A DNA stretch of 64,000 nucleotides, taken from assembly GCF_004353825.1 (NCBI RefSeq), contig NZ_SMNA01000002.1, forward strand, positions 62,001-126,000. Reading direction: 5' to 3'. Numbering within the stretch: the first letter of the stretch is position 1; the number at the start of each line of letters is the position of its first letter. This stretch comes from Occultella glacieicola (GTDB lineage Bacteria > Actinomycetota > Actinomycetes > Actinomycetales > Beutenbergiaceae). Positions 8,690 to 16,947 of this stretch are shown in pieces. The position numbers and the translations under genes are program-made. The notes beneath the pieces were generated by a model that was not told where the DNA came from, searched no databases, and saw nothing but the letters and a program-made list of their open reading frames with translations.

Positions 8690-9528
8690 GTCGCCTCCCC
8701 GGAGCCGCCCGCACTGCCCGCGTGCAGGGCCTCCCGGATCGCTGTGACCGCCTCGAAGAACCGGGGGTCCTCCCGCAGGGCGTCGGTGCGCTGGCCGACC
8801 GGACCGAGCCCGGTGGTCACCGTGGTGGTGACCCGGCCGGGTCGCGGCGACATCACGACCACCCGGTCGGACAGGAACGCGGCCTCCGAGATCGAGTGCG
8901 TGACGAACACGACGGCGGCGCCGGTCTCGGCGCTGATCCGGGCCAACTCGGTCTGCATCCGTTCCCGGGTCATCTCGTCCAGGGCACCGAACGGTTCGTC
9001 CATGAGCAGCAGCCGGGGCCGCTCCGCCAGGGCCCGGGCGATCGCGACCCGCTGCTGCATGCCACCGGAGAGCTGGTCGGGGAACCGGGCAGCGAACTCG
9101 CTCAGTCCGACCAGGTCGAGCAGTTCGGCGGAGCGGGTCCGGCGTTCGGACCTGCCCACGCCGTGCAGTTCGAGCGGGAGTTCGACGTTCGCGGCCACGG
9201 TGCGCCAGCCGAGCAGCCCGGCCTGTTGGAACGCGATGCCATAGGCCTGGTCGAGGCGGGCCTGCGGGGCCGACGTCCCGAACACCCGAACCTCCCCCGA
9301 GGTGGGCCGCTCCAGGTCGGCGATGATCCGCAGCAGGGTGCTCTTGCCGCATCCGGAGGGCCCGATCAGGGACACGAACTCACCGGCGGCGACCGCCAGG
9401 TCGATGCCCTCGAGGGCCTGGGTCAGGCCGTCGGAGGTGGTGAAGGTCTTGTCCAGCCCGGCGACGGCGACGGCCGGCACACCTGCGTCGGCCCGCCCGG
9501 GAGGTGCCGTGGTCTCGGTGGTACTCAT
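8686..9528 (-). CDS. ABC transporter ATP-binding protein (SsuB/TauB type)
   Basis: 280 residues. Walker A GPSGCGKST, Q-loop in AFQQAG, signature LSGGMQQRVAIARAL, Walker B LLLMDEPFGALD and switch His in FVTHSISEA are all intact. The longer open frame extends upstream, but the ATG at 9528 overlaps the preceding permease stop as ATGA and yields the normal family length. Energises import by the flanking permeases; the three genes are translationally coupled. Confidence 0.9.
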   Translation of the reverse strand: MSTTETTAPPGRADAGVPAVAVAGLDKTFTTSDGLTQALEGIDLAVAAGEFVSLIGPSGCGKSTLLRIIADLERPTSGEVRVFGTSAPQARLDQAYGIAFQQAGLLGWRTVAANVELPLELHGVGRSERRTRSAELLDLVGLSEFAARFPDQLSGGMQQRVAIARALAERPRLLLMDEPFGALDEMTRERMQTELARISAETGAAVVFVTHSISEAAFLSDRVVVMSPRPGRVTTTVTTGLGPVGQRTDALREDPRFFEAVTAIREALHAGSAGGSGEAT

Positions 9529-10478
9529 GCGGGTTCCTCTCCACGTCGGTAGCGGCGCAGCGCCAGGCCGAGCAGCGCGACAGCGCCGGCGGCGAGCAGA
9601 CCGAGAACGATGGCGCCGAAGATCGGTGCCCAGGACTTCGGCGGGTCCCCGGCCGCCGACTGCGCGAACTCGAGGATCATCCGCCCGATCCCGCCACGCA
9701 GGCCGATGGACACCTCGGCCACGACGGTGCCGATGACGGCGTTCGCGGCAGCCAGGCGCAGGGCGGGCAGCAGATAGGGCACGCTCGCCGGCAGCCGGAG
9801 CCTGATCAGGGTCTGCCACCAGGAGGCCGCGTAGGAGCGGAGCAGGTCGGCGTGGATCGCGTCCGGGGACTTCAGGCCGCGCAGGGCACCGACCGCCACC
9901 GGAAAGAACGCCAGGTAGGACGCGATGACCGCGACCGACATCCAGTTCTCCCAGGAGATCGGTCCGACGGACAGCCGTGAGCCCCAGTTCCGCACGAGCG
10001 GGGCGAGCGCGATCAACGGGACGGTCTGGGACAGCACCACCCAGGGCAGCACCGCCGACTCCGCAGTACGCAGCCGCTGCATCAGCAGGGCCAGGGCCAG
10101 GCCCACGCTCACTCCGATGACCCAGCTCAGCGCGGCCACCCCGAGGCTGAAGGCTGCTGCCTTGGCGGTGGCCACCCAGAGCAGGTCCGCCCCTTCGGCC
10201 CGGGTCACCGGTTCGGTCAGCCGGACGGCCATGTCCCACAGGTGCGGCATCGCGATATCCGTGGTCCGTGGCAGGATCCGCACCCCGGCCACCACCACCC
10301 CGTCGTCCGGGCCGATGAACTTGTAGGCCTCCCATGCCACCCCCACGGCGAAGACCCCGAGCACCCCCATCAGCACCCGCCGCGTCCGGCCGGTCCGCTC
10401 GTGGGGCGGTGTGGTCAGGGCCGCCGCGGGGTCGGCGGTGCGCTCGGCGACCGCGGTCGCCGTCGTGTGCTCGCTCAT
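9525..10478 (-). CDS. ABC transporter permease (nitrate/taurine/NMT1 type), first subunit
   Basis: 317 residues with about six helices after a ~30-residue hydrophilic N-terminus. The EAA-like loop is DLLRSYAASWWQTLIRLRLPASVPYLLPALR. Partner of the permease at 7931-8689; the two differ enough to be distinct subunits rather than recent duplicates. It follows the LLM oxidoreductase gene after 34 bases and overlaps the ATPase start by four bases, so it belongs to the pyrimidine-type operon. Confidence 0.87.
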   Translation of the reverse strand: MSEHTTATAVAERTADPAAALTTPPHERTGRTRRVLMGVLGVFAVGVAWEAYKFIGPDDGVVVAGVRILPRTTDIAMPHLWDMAVRLTEPVTRAEGADLLWVATAKAAAFSLGVAALSWVIGVSVGLALALLMQRLRTAESAVLPWVVLSQTVPLIALAPLVRNWGSRLSVGPISWENWMSVAVIASYLAFFPVAVGALRGLKSPDAIHADLLRSYAASWWQTLIRLRLPASVPYLLPALRLAAANAVIGTVVAEVSIGLRGGIGRMILEFAQSAAGDPPKSWAPIFGAIVLGLLAAGAVALLGLALRRYRRGEEPA

Positions 10479-10512
10479 CGGCGGGCCCGTCCGCCGATCG
10501 CGACCGGCGGCC

Positions 10513-11535
10513 TCATACGGCGGCGAACCGGTCGATCACGTGCGCGCCGTAGGCCTCCAGGGTGGCGTCGATGGCGTCGTGCTGGAGATAGGCGGCGAAC
10601 TGGTCCACGCCGAGGTCGGCCAGCACCCGGAGCTTGGCGAGGTGCTCCTCCGGGGTGCCGATGATGCAGAACCGTTCCACGATCTCGTCGGGCACGAACG
10701 TGGTGTGGGTGTTCCCGGCCCGGCCGTGCTCGGCGTAGTCGTAACCCTCGCGGCCCTTGATGTAGTCGGTCAGGGCCTGCGGCACGACTCCCGCACTGCC
10801 GTCGCCGTAGCGCGCGACGATGTCGGCGACGTGGTTGCCGACCATCCCCCCGAACCACCGGCACTGCTCCAGCGCATGCGCCCGAGCCTCCGGTCCGCCG
10901 TCGGGCAGCACGTACGCGGGTGCGGCCACGCAGAACGCGATAGCACTCGGATCCCGGCCCACGGCCTCGGCGGCGGCGCGAACGGCGGTGATCATCCACG
11001 AGGCGATCTCCGGGTCGGCCAACTGCAGGATGAACCCGTCCCCCACCTCTCCGGCCAGGGCGAGCGCCTTCGGCCCGTACGCCGCCACCCACACCTCGAG
11101 CTGGGACGACGTGATCCACGGGATCCGCAGCGTCTTCTCGCCCACGGTGGCCTGCCGGCCGTTGGCGAGCTCCCGGATCACGCCGACCGACTCCCGCAGG
11201 CTCGCGAGGGTGGTCGGCCGCCCGCCCTGCACCCGCACGGCCGAGTCCCCCCGCCCGATCCCGCAGATGGTGCGATTGCCGTACATCTCGTTCAGGGTGG
11301 CGAACATCGACGCCAGGACGCTCCAGTCCCGGGTGGCCGGGTTGGTCACCATCGGCCCGACGAGCACCCGCTGCGTGCGGGCGAGCATCGCCGAGTAGAT
11401 GACGAACGGTTCCTCCCACAGCACGTGCGAGTCGAACGTCCACACATGGGAGAACCCGGCCTCCTCCGCGGCCACGGTGAGGTCGACCACGCGCGAGGCG
11501 GGCGGGTTGGTCTGCAGGACGATGCCGAGATCCAT
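10513..11535 (-). CDS. LLM-class (luciferase-like) flavin/F420-dependent oxidoreductase, TIGR03842-like
   Basis: 340 residues of the bacterial luciferase-like TIM-barrel family: N-terminal MDLGIVLQTNPPASRVVDL, the segment FSHVWTFDSHVLWEEPFVIYS and a central AAYGPKALALAGEVGDGFILQ cofactor region. The overall pattern matches the TIGR03842 group as I remember it. Members use F420 or FMN. It sits between dihydropyrimidinase (16 bases away) and the ABC importer. As the cluster has no dihydropyrimidine dehydrogenase, this enzyme is the obvious candidate for the step that feeds dihydropyrimidinase, but no sequence feature proves the substrate. Confidence 0.8.
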   Translation of the reverse strand: MDLGIVLQTNPPASRVVDLTVAAEEAGFSHVWTFDSHVLWEEPFVIYSAMLARTQRVLVGPMVTNPATRDWSVLASMFATLNEMYGNRTICGIGRGDSAVRVQGGRPTTLASLRESVGVIRELANGRQATVGEKTLRIPWITSSQLEVWVAAYGPKALALAGEVGDGFILQLADPEIASWMITAVRAAAEAVGRDPSAIAFCVAAPAYVLPDGGPEARAHALEQCRWFGGMVGNHVADIVARYGDGSAGVVPQALTDYIKGREGYDYAEHGRAGNTHTTFVPDEIVERFCIIGTPEEHLAKLRVLADLGVDQFAAYLQHDAIDATLEAYGAHVIDRFAAV

Positions 11536-11551
11536 GTGCGCTCCTTCGCGG

Positions 11552-12973
11552 TCAGATCAGGTACTGGGACAGGCCGCGCTTGATGTACCGGCCGTGTCCC
11601 GCGCGCCCGCGGTACTCACCGTCGTCGACCACCACGGTGCCCCGGGAGAGCACCGTGTCCACGTGACCGTCGATCTCGAAGCCCTCCCATGCGGAGTAGT
11701 CCATGTTCATGTGGTGGGTCTTGCCGAGCCCGATGGACGTGTGCCCGTTCGGGTCGTAGACCACGACGTCCGCGTCGGCACCGGGTTCGATGACTCCCTT
11801 GCGCCCGTACATGCCGAACATCCGCGCCGGGGTGGTGGACGTGATCTCGACCCACCGTTCCAGGCTGAGCCGGCCCTCGACCACGCCCTGGTAGAGCAGG
11901 TCCATCCGGTGCTCCACCGAGCCGATGCCGTTCGGGATCTTCGAGAAGTCCCCGACGCCCATGTCCTTCTGGTCCTTCATGCAGAACGGGCAGTGGTCGG
12001 TGGAGACCATCTGGATGTCGTTCGTGCGCAGGCTCCGCCACATGTGGTCCTGATGGCCCTCGGCCCGGGCCCGCAGCGGCGTGGAGCAGACCCACTTGGC
12101 ACCCTCGAAGCCGGGCGCACCCAACTGCTCCTCGAGCGAGAGGTACAGGTACTGCGGGCAGGTCTCGCCGAAGACGTTCATGCCGCGGTCCCGGGCGGAC
12201 ATGATCTGCTCCACGGCCTGCTTCGCGGACACGTGCACCACATACAGGGGCGCCCCGGTGACGTCGGCGATCATGATCGCCCGGTGGGTGGCCTCCTCCT
12301 CGGCCTGCCAGGGGCGGGAGATCCCGTGGTAGTACGGGTCGGTCTTGCCCTCGGCGATCAGTTGCTGCACGAGCACATCGATCATGGCGCCGTTCTCGGC
12401 GTGCATCATCATCATCGCGCCGTTGTCGGCCCCCTTCTGGAACGCCCGAAGGATCTGGCCGTCGTCGGAGAGGAACACCCCCTTGTAGGCCATGAACAGC
12501 TTGAAACTCGTGACGCCCTCGCTGACGAGCTCGTCCATGGCGCTCAGCGAGGAGTCCTGCACGTCGGAGAGGATCTGATGGAACCCGTAGTCGATGGCGC
12601 AGTTGCCCGCAGCCTTCTCGTGCCAGAGGTGGTACTGGTCCAGGACGTTCTGATCCGGGTACTGGACCACGAAGTCCACGATCGAGGTGGTGCCGCCCCA
12701 GGCCGCGGCCCGGGTGCCGGTCTCGAACGTGTCCGAGGCGAAGGTGCCGCCGAACGGCATCTCCATGTGGGTGTGCGCGTCGATCCCGCCGGGGATGACG
12801 TACTTGCCGCTCGCGTCGATGACGGTGTCCACTGTTGTCCGCAGGTCCGAGCCGAGCACGGTGGAGCCGGGCTCGAGCAGTGCGACGATGCGCTCGCCGT
12901 CGATGAGCACGTCGTACTCGCGGCGACCGGTGCTGGAGACGACGGTGCCTCCGCTGATCAGGGTGGTGGCCAT
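11552..12973 (-). CDS. hydA: Dihydropyrimidinase / D-hydantoinase
   Basis: 473 residues, standard length. Binuclear metal site of the cyclic amidohydrolase family: His67 and His69 in GIDAHTHMEM, the lysine to be carboxylated in SFKLFMAYKG, His in MMMHAENG and YVVHVSAK, Asp in MVSTDHCPF. The enzyme opens the ring of 5,6-dihydrouracil or hydantoins to the N-carbamoyl amino acid. The next gene upstream (29 bases) encodes the amidohydrolase for that product, which favours a reductive pyrimidine pathway over hydantoin salvage. GAGGAG ribosome binding site eight bases before the ATG. Confidence 0.93.
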   Translation of the reverse strand: MATTLISGGTVVSSTGRREYDVLIDGERIVALLEPGSTVLGSDLRTTVDTVIDASGKYVIPGGIDAHTHMEMPFGGTFASDTFETGTRAAAWGGTTSIVDFVVQYPDQNVLDQYHLWHEKAAGNCAIDYGFHQILSDVQDSSLSAMDELVSEGVTSFKLFMAYKGVFLSDDGQILRAFQKGADNGAMMMMHAENGAMIDVLVQQLIAEGKTDPYYHGISRPWQAEEEATHRAIMIADVTGAPLYVVHVSAKQAVEQIMSARDRGMNVFGETCPQYLYLSLEEQLGAPGFEGAKWVCSTPLRARAEGHQDHMWRSLRTNDIQMVSTDHCPFCMKDQKDMGVGDFSKIPNGIGSVEHRMDLLYQGVVEGRLSLERWVEITSTTPARMFGMYGRKGVIEPGADADVVVYDPNGHTSIGLGKTHHMNMDYSAWEGFEIDGHVDTVLSRGTVVVDDGEYRGRAGHGRYIKRGLSQYLI

Positions 12974-13002
12974 GGGGTGCTCCTCTCAGGTCCGGATCCG
13001 GT

Positions 13003-13851
13003 TCAGGGCTTGGGGATCGAGGTGTAGGACTCGGGCCGGCGGTCCCGGTAGAACTGCCAGTCGTTGCGCACCTGGCGGATCAGGTCCAGGTCGAGGTCGC
13101 GGATCACCACCTCCTCGTGCTCGGCGGAGCCGAGGTCCCCGATGTGGTTACCGCGCGGGTCCACGAACTGGCTGGAGCCGTAGAAGGTCACGGCGAGGTC
13201 CCCGTACTCGTTGTCCTCGGTGCCGACCCGGTTCGGGGCGGCCACGAAGTAGCCGTTCGCGGCAGCCGCGGCGGGCTGTTCGATCTCCCAGAGCCGGTTC
13301 GACAGGCCCGGCTTGGTGGCGTTCGGGTTGAACACGATCTGGGCGCCGTTCAGGCCGAGCTCGCGCCAGCCCTCGGGAAAGTGCCGGTCGTAGCAGATGT
13401 AGACCCCGACCGGGCCGACGGCGGTGGCGAACACCGGGTAGCCGAGGTTGCCCGGCCGGAAGTAGAACTTCTCCCAGAACTTGTCGAGGTTCGGGATGTG
13501 GTGCTTGCGGTAGGAGCCGAGGATGGTGCCGTCGGCGTCGACCACGACGGCGGTGTTGTAGTAGACGCCGGGCTGCTCCTCCTCGTAGATGGGCAGGATC
13601 ATCACCAGGGCGAGTTCCTTGGCGAGGGCGGCGAAGCGCTGCACGATCGGCCCGTCCGCCGGCTCGGCGTAGGCGTAGTACTTGGGATCCTCGGTGATGC
13701 CGAAGTACGGGCCGTAGAACAGCTCCTGGAAGCAGATGATCTGCGCCCCCTGTTCCTTCGCGTCCCGGGCGAACTGCTCGTGCTTGGCGACCATCGACTC
13801 CTTGTCACCGGTCCAGGTCGTCTGCGTGATCGCAGCGCGTACGACGGTCAT
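13003..13851 (-). CDS. Nitrilase-superfamily N-carbamoyl-beta-alanine amidohydrolase (beta-ureidopropionase)
   Basis: 282 residues. The nitrilase-superfamily triad is present: Glu43 (FQELFYG), Lys116 (YRKHHIPN) and Cys153 (YICYDRHFPEGWRELG). The sequence around the cysteine and YFRPGNLGYPVF is the pattern of bacterial beta-ureidopropionases, which cleave N-carbamoyl-beta-alanine to beta-alanine, CO2 and ammonia. First gene of the leftward operon; the ~275 bases upstream hold candidate regulatory repeats. The hydantoin-type alternative (N-carbamoyl-D-amino acid hydrolase) is less likely from the motif pattern. Confidence 0.9.
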   Translation of the reverse strand: MTVVRAAITQTTWTGDKESMVAKHEQFARDAKEQGAQIICFQELFYGPYFGITEDPKYYAYAEPADGPIVQRFAALAKELALVMILPIYEEEQPGVYYNTAVVVDADGTILGSYRKHHIPNLDKFWEKFYFRPGNLGYPVFATAVGPVGVYICYDRHFPEGWRELGLNGAQIVFNPNATKPGLSNRLWEIEQPAAAAANGYFVAAPNRVGTEDNEYGDLAVTFYGSSQFVDPRGNHIGDLGSAEHEEVVIRDLDLDLIRQVRNDWQFYRDRRPESYTSIPKP

Positions 13852-13897
13852 CCCGCTCTCCCATCCTCCGGGCGGGCGGTCGATCGATCCGCGCCCG

Positions 13898-13966
13898 GTA
13901 CGTGTCCGGTCATTCTTTGACGTACGTGTTACGGCGGCATTTCACTCGGTGTCTCGCATGTGACAC
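13898..13966. promoter_or_regulatory. Operon promoter region with direct and inverted repeats
   Basis: Upstream of the pyrimidine-type operon start (13851) the octamer GTACGTGT occurs twice (13898-13905 and 13922-13929, 24 bases apart), followed by an inverted repeat GTGTC-N8-GACAC (13949-13966). These are plausible regulator sites. I see no gene between 13852 and 14127. Confidence 0.35.
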
Positions 13967-14127
13967 GCCGTCGTGCCAGCCCCAACGTAACGCGAGGGAG
14001 GTCACCATGGCACGAATTTCCTCCGGCCGGGGCGGGTACCGATCCGTGAGCCCCCGATGCCTACCCTCCGGGCGGACCGGAGGAATCGTCCATCGCCGAC
14101 CCGGCACCTTGGCGCCGACGGTAGGAG

Positions 14128-14604
14128 TCAGCCGACGGGCGCGCAGGTGTACTGCAGCTCGGCGCCGTCATGCTGCACGTAGTGCAGCCCGGTGAAACCA
14201 TGTCCTCCGACGAACTCCACGCTGACCTGACTCTCGTCCTCGTCGAGCTGGAACAGCGTGGACGTCAACCTCGTCCCGTTCGCCGCCTCGACGACGATGT
14301 CGATGCTGCGACCCTCCGGCGCATCACCGATGTACCGGGCGGCCAGTGTCATGGTCGCGAAATCCAGGACCTCGGGTCCACTCGCCCCGCCGATCCTCGG
14401 GACGACGAGCGTGCGGCTCTCCTCACCAACGTCAGAGCCGGCCTGGGGCCGGTACTTCGCGGCGCACTCGATCGCATCCGGTGGCGTTGCCTGCGGCTCG
14501 GGCGCAGCAGTGCAGGACACGAGCAGGGCGCCCGCGGCCGCCCACCCGAGGAAGGTCACCGTCCGTGGCGCGCTGACCTGCGTGATCGAGCGGGTCATGG
14601 ACAC
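14128..14604 (-). CDS. Hypothetical small lipoprotein
   Basis: 158 residues. N-terminal signal TFLGWAAAGALLVSC ends in a lipobox (LVSC, Cys near residue 31), predicting a lipid-anchored extracytoplasmic protein. The mature ~125 residues contain three further cysteines (AIECAAKY ... LQYTCAPVG gives a likely disulfide) and are rich in beta-strand-like segments. I recognise no family. An alternative start is the second methionine at 14598. It precedes no obvious partner; the next gene on this strand is the pyrimidine operon 277 bases on. Confidence 0.65.
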   Translation of the reverse strand: MSMTRSITQVSAPRTVTFLGWAAAGALLVSCTAAPEPQATPPDAIECAAKYRPQAGSDVGEESRTLVVPRIGGASGPEVLDFATMTLAARYIGDAPEGRSIDIVVEAANGTRLTSTLFQLDEDESQVSVEFVGGHGFTGLHYVQHDGAELQYTCAPVG

Positions 14605-14668
14605 TCCTCGATTTGGGGTTTCGGGGCTTCGGCCGCCCGTCGCTCGGTGGCTCTCGGCTCGTGCCGGC

Positions 14669-15454
14669 TCAGAGCCCGACGCCGCGGGCCACCTGCGTGT
14701 TCGAGGCCTGCGCGACGGGCCGAATCGTGAGCGAGTCGATGTTGACGTGCCGCGGCCGGGTCAGAGTCCAGGTGATCGCATCCGCGACGTCCTCGGCGAG
14801 CAACGGGTTCGCGACGCCGTCGTAGACGGCCGCGGCCCGGGCCGGGTCGCCGAGCCGGTTCACCGCGAACTCCTCCGTGCGCACCATTCCCGGGGCGACC
14901 TCGATCACCCGGATCGGCTCGCCGTTCAGTTCCAGGCGGAGGGTGTTCCCGAGCACCCGCTCGGCGTGCTTGGCGGCCACGTACCCGGCGCCGCCGGGAT
15001 AGGTGCCGTGCGCCGCGGTGGAGGTGAGCAGCAGGATGTCCCCGCCTCCGTCGGCCCGCAGCTGCGGCAGCAGCGCCTGCGTGACCCGCAGGGTCGAGGA
15101 GACGTTGATCCGGAACATCTCCTCCCAGTCCGCCACCGATCCGGACTCGACCGGATCGGCGCCACGGGCGCCGCCGGCGTTGTTCACGAGGGCGTCGAGC
15201 CGTCCGCCCTCGGCGACGGCCTTCGCCAGGGCAGCCACGTCCTCGTCGCGGGTGAGGTCGGCGACGACGTACTCGGCACCGGTCTCGGCGGCCAGCGCCG
15301 CCAGCCGGTCGGACCGGCGGGCGGTGGCGACGACGGCGTACCCCGCCGTCCGCAGGGAGCGCACCGTCGCGGCACCGATGCCGGTGGATGCGCCGGTGAC
15401 GACCGCGCGCCGCACGATCGGCGCGTCGGGTCCCGTGGTGGGTGGCTGGCTCAT
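14669..15454 (-). CDS. Short-chain dehydrogenase/reductase
   Basis: 261 residues. NAD(P)-binding TGASTGIG near residue 20, the structural NNAG (VNNAGGARG), catalytic Ser in LLTSTAAHG and the Tyr-x-x-x-Lys pair YVAAK at about residue 157. The arginines after the glycine motif (ATARRSDR) suggest NADP(H). Substrate unknown. Immediately upstream lie two inverted repeats (15463-15509), one of which begins only eight bases from the ATG, so expression is probably controlled. Confidence 0.88.
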   Translation of the reverse strand: MSQPPTTGPDAPIVRRAVVTGASTGIGAATVRSLRTAGYAVVATARRSDRLAALAAETGAEYVVADLTRDEDVAALAKAVAEGGRLDALVNNAGGARGADPVESGSVADWEEMFRINVSSTLRVTQALLPQLRADGGGDILLLTSTAAHGTYPGGAGYVAAKHAERVLGNTLRLELNGEPIRVIEVAPGMVRTEEFAVNRLGDPARAAAVYDGVANPLLAEDVADAITWTLTRPRHVNIDSLTIRPVAQASNTQVARGVGL

Positions 15455-15462
15455 GGCGTCAT

Positions 15463-15494
15463 GGTGCTACCGGCCCCGGCCGACCGGTAGCACC
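15463..15494. promoter_or_regulatory. 11-base inverted repeat at the SDR start
   Basis: GGTGCTACCGG and its exact complement are separated by ten bases, eight bases upstream of the SDR start codon. It may be an operator, or an RNA stem masking the start region; it could also terminate transcripts of the upstream secreted-protein gene. Confidence 0.5.
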
Positions 15495-15509
15495 GTCCAT
15501 TGGATGGAC
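15495..15509. promoter_or_regulatory. Short inverted repeat GTCCAT-N3-ATGGAC
   Basis: Six-base arms around TGG, directly next to the 11-base repeat and followed by a partial tandem copy (CTGGATGGATG). Candidate regulator half-sites upstream of the SDR gene. Confidence 0.35.
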
Positions 15510-15541
15510 TGGATGGATGCAGGCGGCCGCGGTCCCCGGGG

Positions 15542-16267
15542 TCAGAGGTAGCCGCAGGCGCTGCCCCAATTCGTGTAGTGGCCGAGCCCGACGTAACGCC
15601 AGAACCGGGCGCTGTAGTTCGTGCTGGCTCCCGAGTACACGCTCACGCTGCGCTGCACGCCGTAGGTGTATCCGGACACGCCACTGCTGACGAGCTTCGG
15701 GGAGGACCCGCAGCTCTTGTAGATGCTCATGTATCCGGAGATGCTGCCGCCGCCGTAGTAGGCGAAGCTGCTCACCACGTAGTTGCCGCTGCGGTACACG
15801 CAGAGCGAACCGGGGCCGCTCGTCGTGGAGCAGTCGGCGCCGGTCGCGCCGAATCGCTGGGTGTGCGCCTGGGCCGTCGCCAGACCCTGGGTGGTGGAGC
15901 CGAAGGTCGTGGTGCGCGCCGGTGCGCAGTCCTCACGACGGTCGACAACGGGCAGCAACACGTCCGCCGGTGCGCCGATCTGGGCGGCGACCTCTGGCAT
16001 GGTGGTGTCGGTGATCTCCACCGAGAGCAGGGTGCAGCCGCGCTGGGCCGCGTCCGCCGCCCAGTCGGTGGCACGGGCGGTCGCGCGTTCGGCCTCGGAC
16101 CACGCATACCACTCGGCGTCGGTCGCGTCGGCCGCCGGCTGGCCTGCGGCCTCGGGCTCCAACGGCTCGGCATCGGCCGAGGCCGGCGCCACCAGGAGCA
16201 CCCCCGCCAGCAGGGCCGCTGCACCGGCGACCGCGGCAGCGGTGGCCCTCATTCGTGAGGTACTCAC
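15542..16267 (-). CDS. Secreted protein of unknown function
   Basis: 241 residues from a GTG start (an ATG five codons later is possible). Signal peptide: MRATAAAVAGAAALLAGVLLVAPASADA with a probable cut after ASA. The mature N-half is Ala/Glu-rich with a helical look; the C-terminal ~100 residues are rich in Gly, Ser and Tyr (NYVVSSFAYYGGGSISGYMSIYKSCG) with paired cysteines, suggesting a small beta-rich extracellular domain. No catalytic motif recognised. Divergent from the sigma factor gene; a CRP-like site lies between them. Confidence 0.65.
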   Translation of the reverse strand: MSTSRMRATAAAVAGAAALLAGVLLVAPASADAEPLEPEAAGQPAADATDAEWYAWSEAERATARATDWAADAAQRGCTLLSVEITDTTMPEVAAQIGAPADVLLPVVDRREDCAPARTTTFGSTTQGLATAQAHTQRFGATGADCSTTSGPGSLCVYRSGNYVVSSFAYYGGGSISGYMSIYKSCGSSPKLVSSGVSGYTYGVQRSVSVYSGASTNYSARFWRYVGLGHYTNWGSACGYL

Positions 16268-16329
16268 GTACTCCCCCTTCGCCGGTCTCTCGACCGGGGT
16301 TGGTTCCAGTTGTCTCGTGCCACCACGAT

Positions 16330-16345
16330 CGTGACACAGATCACG
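16330..16345. promoter_or_regulatory. CRP/GlxR-like site CGTGA-N6-TCACG
   Basis: A perfect 5-base inverted repeat with six-base spacer matching the core GTGA-N6-TCAC of cAMP-receptor-type regulators. It sits between the divergent secreted-protein and sigma-factor genes, so it could act on either. Confidence 0.45.
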
Positions 16346-16404
16346 TGTGTAATCACCCCAGGGGTGCCGGACATATCAGGTTGTAGGGGACGGGGAGAGG
16401 GTGG

Positions 16405-16947
16405 ATGAAGGCCACGCCGGAGGAGCGGTTCGAGTCGTTGTACTGGACTCACCACCGTGAGCTGTTGGCCTTCATCCGCCGTCGGACCTCGCCGAACGTC
16501 GCGGAGGACATCCTGGCCGAGACGTTCGTGGTCACATGGCGACGGATCGAGGAGGTGCCGATGGAAGCGCGACCGTGGTTGTTCGGCGTCGCCCGGAATT
16601 CGATCCGGAACTACCTGCGCGCGGACGGTCGGCAGCAGGCGTTGCGGATCCGGCTCGAGCAGGAGCCGCCGGAGGCGCAGCCGGACCTCTCGGTGGCGAT
16701 CGCCAGCCGGGCGGACCTGGTCACCGCCTGGAACCTGTTGACCGACTCCGAGCAGGAGGTCATCGCGCTGACCGCGTGGGATGACCTCAGCAACAGCGAG
16801 GCCGCGACGGTGCTGGGGTGCACCAAGAGCGCGTTCGCCGTGCGCCTGTTCCGGGCGCGCAGACGCCTCCTCCATCTGTTGGAGCGCACCGGGACCGGAT
16901 CCTCGCGTTCGGGTCCGCGGCGACAGGCGCAGGGGAGCCAGTCATGA
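16405..16947 (+). CDS. ECF-type RNA polymerase sigma factor
   Basis: 180 residues. Region 2 is seen in RFESLYWTHHRELLAFIRRRT ... DILAETFVVTWRR (core binding and -10 recognition), region 4 in LTDSEQEVIALTAWDDLSNSEAATVLGCTKSAFAVRLFRARRRL (helix-turn-helix for -35). GGGGAGAGG precedes the ATG. The downstream gene overlaps by four bases and encodes a single-span membrane protein, the usual sigma/anti-sigma arrangement. Signal sensed and regulon are unknown. Confidence 0.9.
   Translation: MKATPEERFESLYWTHHRELLAFIRRRTSPNVAEDILAETFVVTWRRIEEVPMEARPWLFGVARNSIRNYLRADGRQQALRIRLEQEPPEAQPDLSVAIASRADLVTAWNLLTDSEQEVIALTAWDDLSNSEAATVLGCTKSAFAVRLFRARRRLLHLLERTGTGSSRSGPRRQAQGSQS

Noticed and set aside
13910-14195. 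Small frames between the pyrimidine operon and the lipoprotein gene, including one with GGGAGG before ATG at 14007
   Set aside because: Arg-rich, no family pattern, and the plus-strand one runs into the lipoprotein gene antisense; treated as regulatory DNA.
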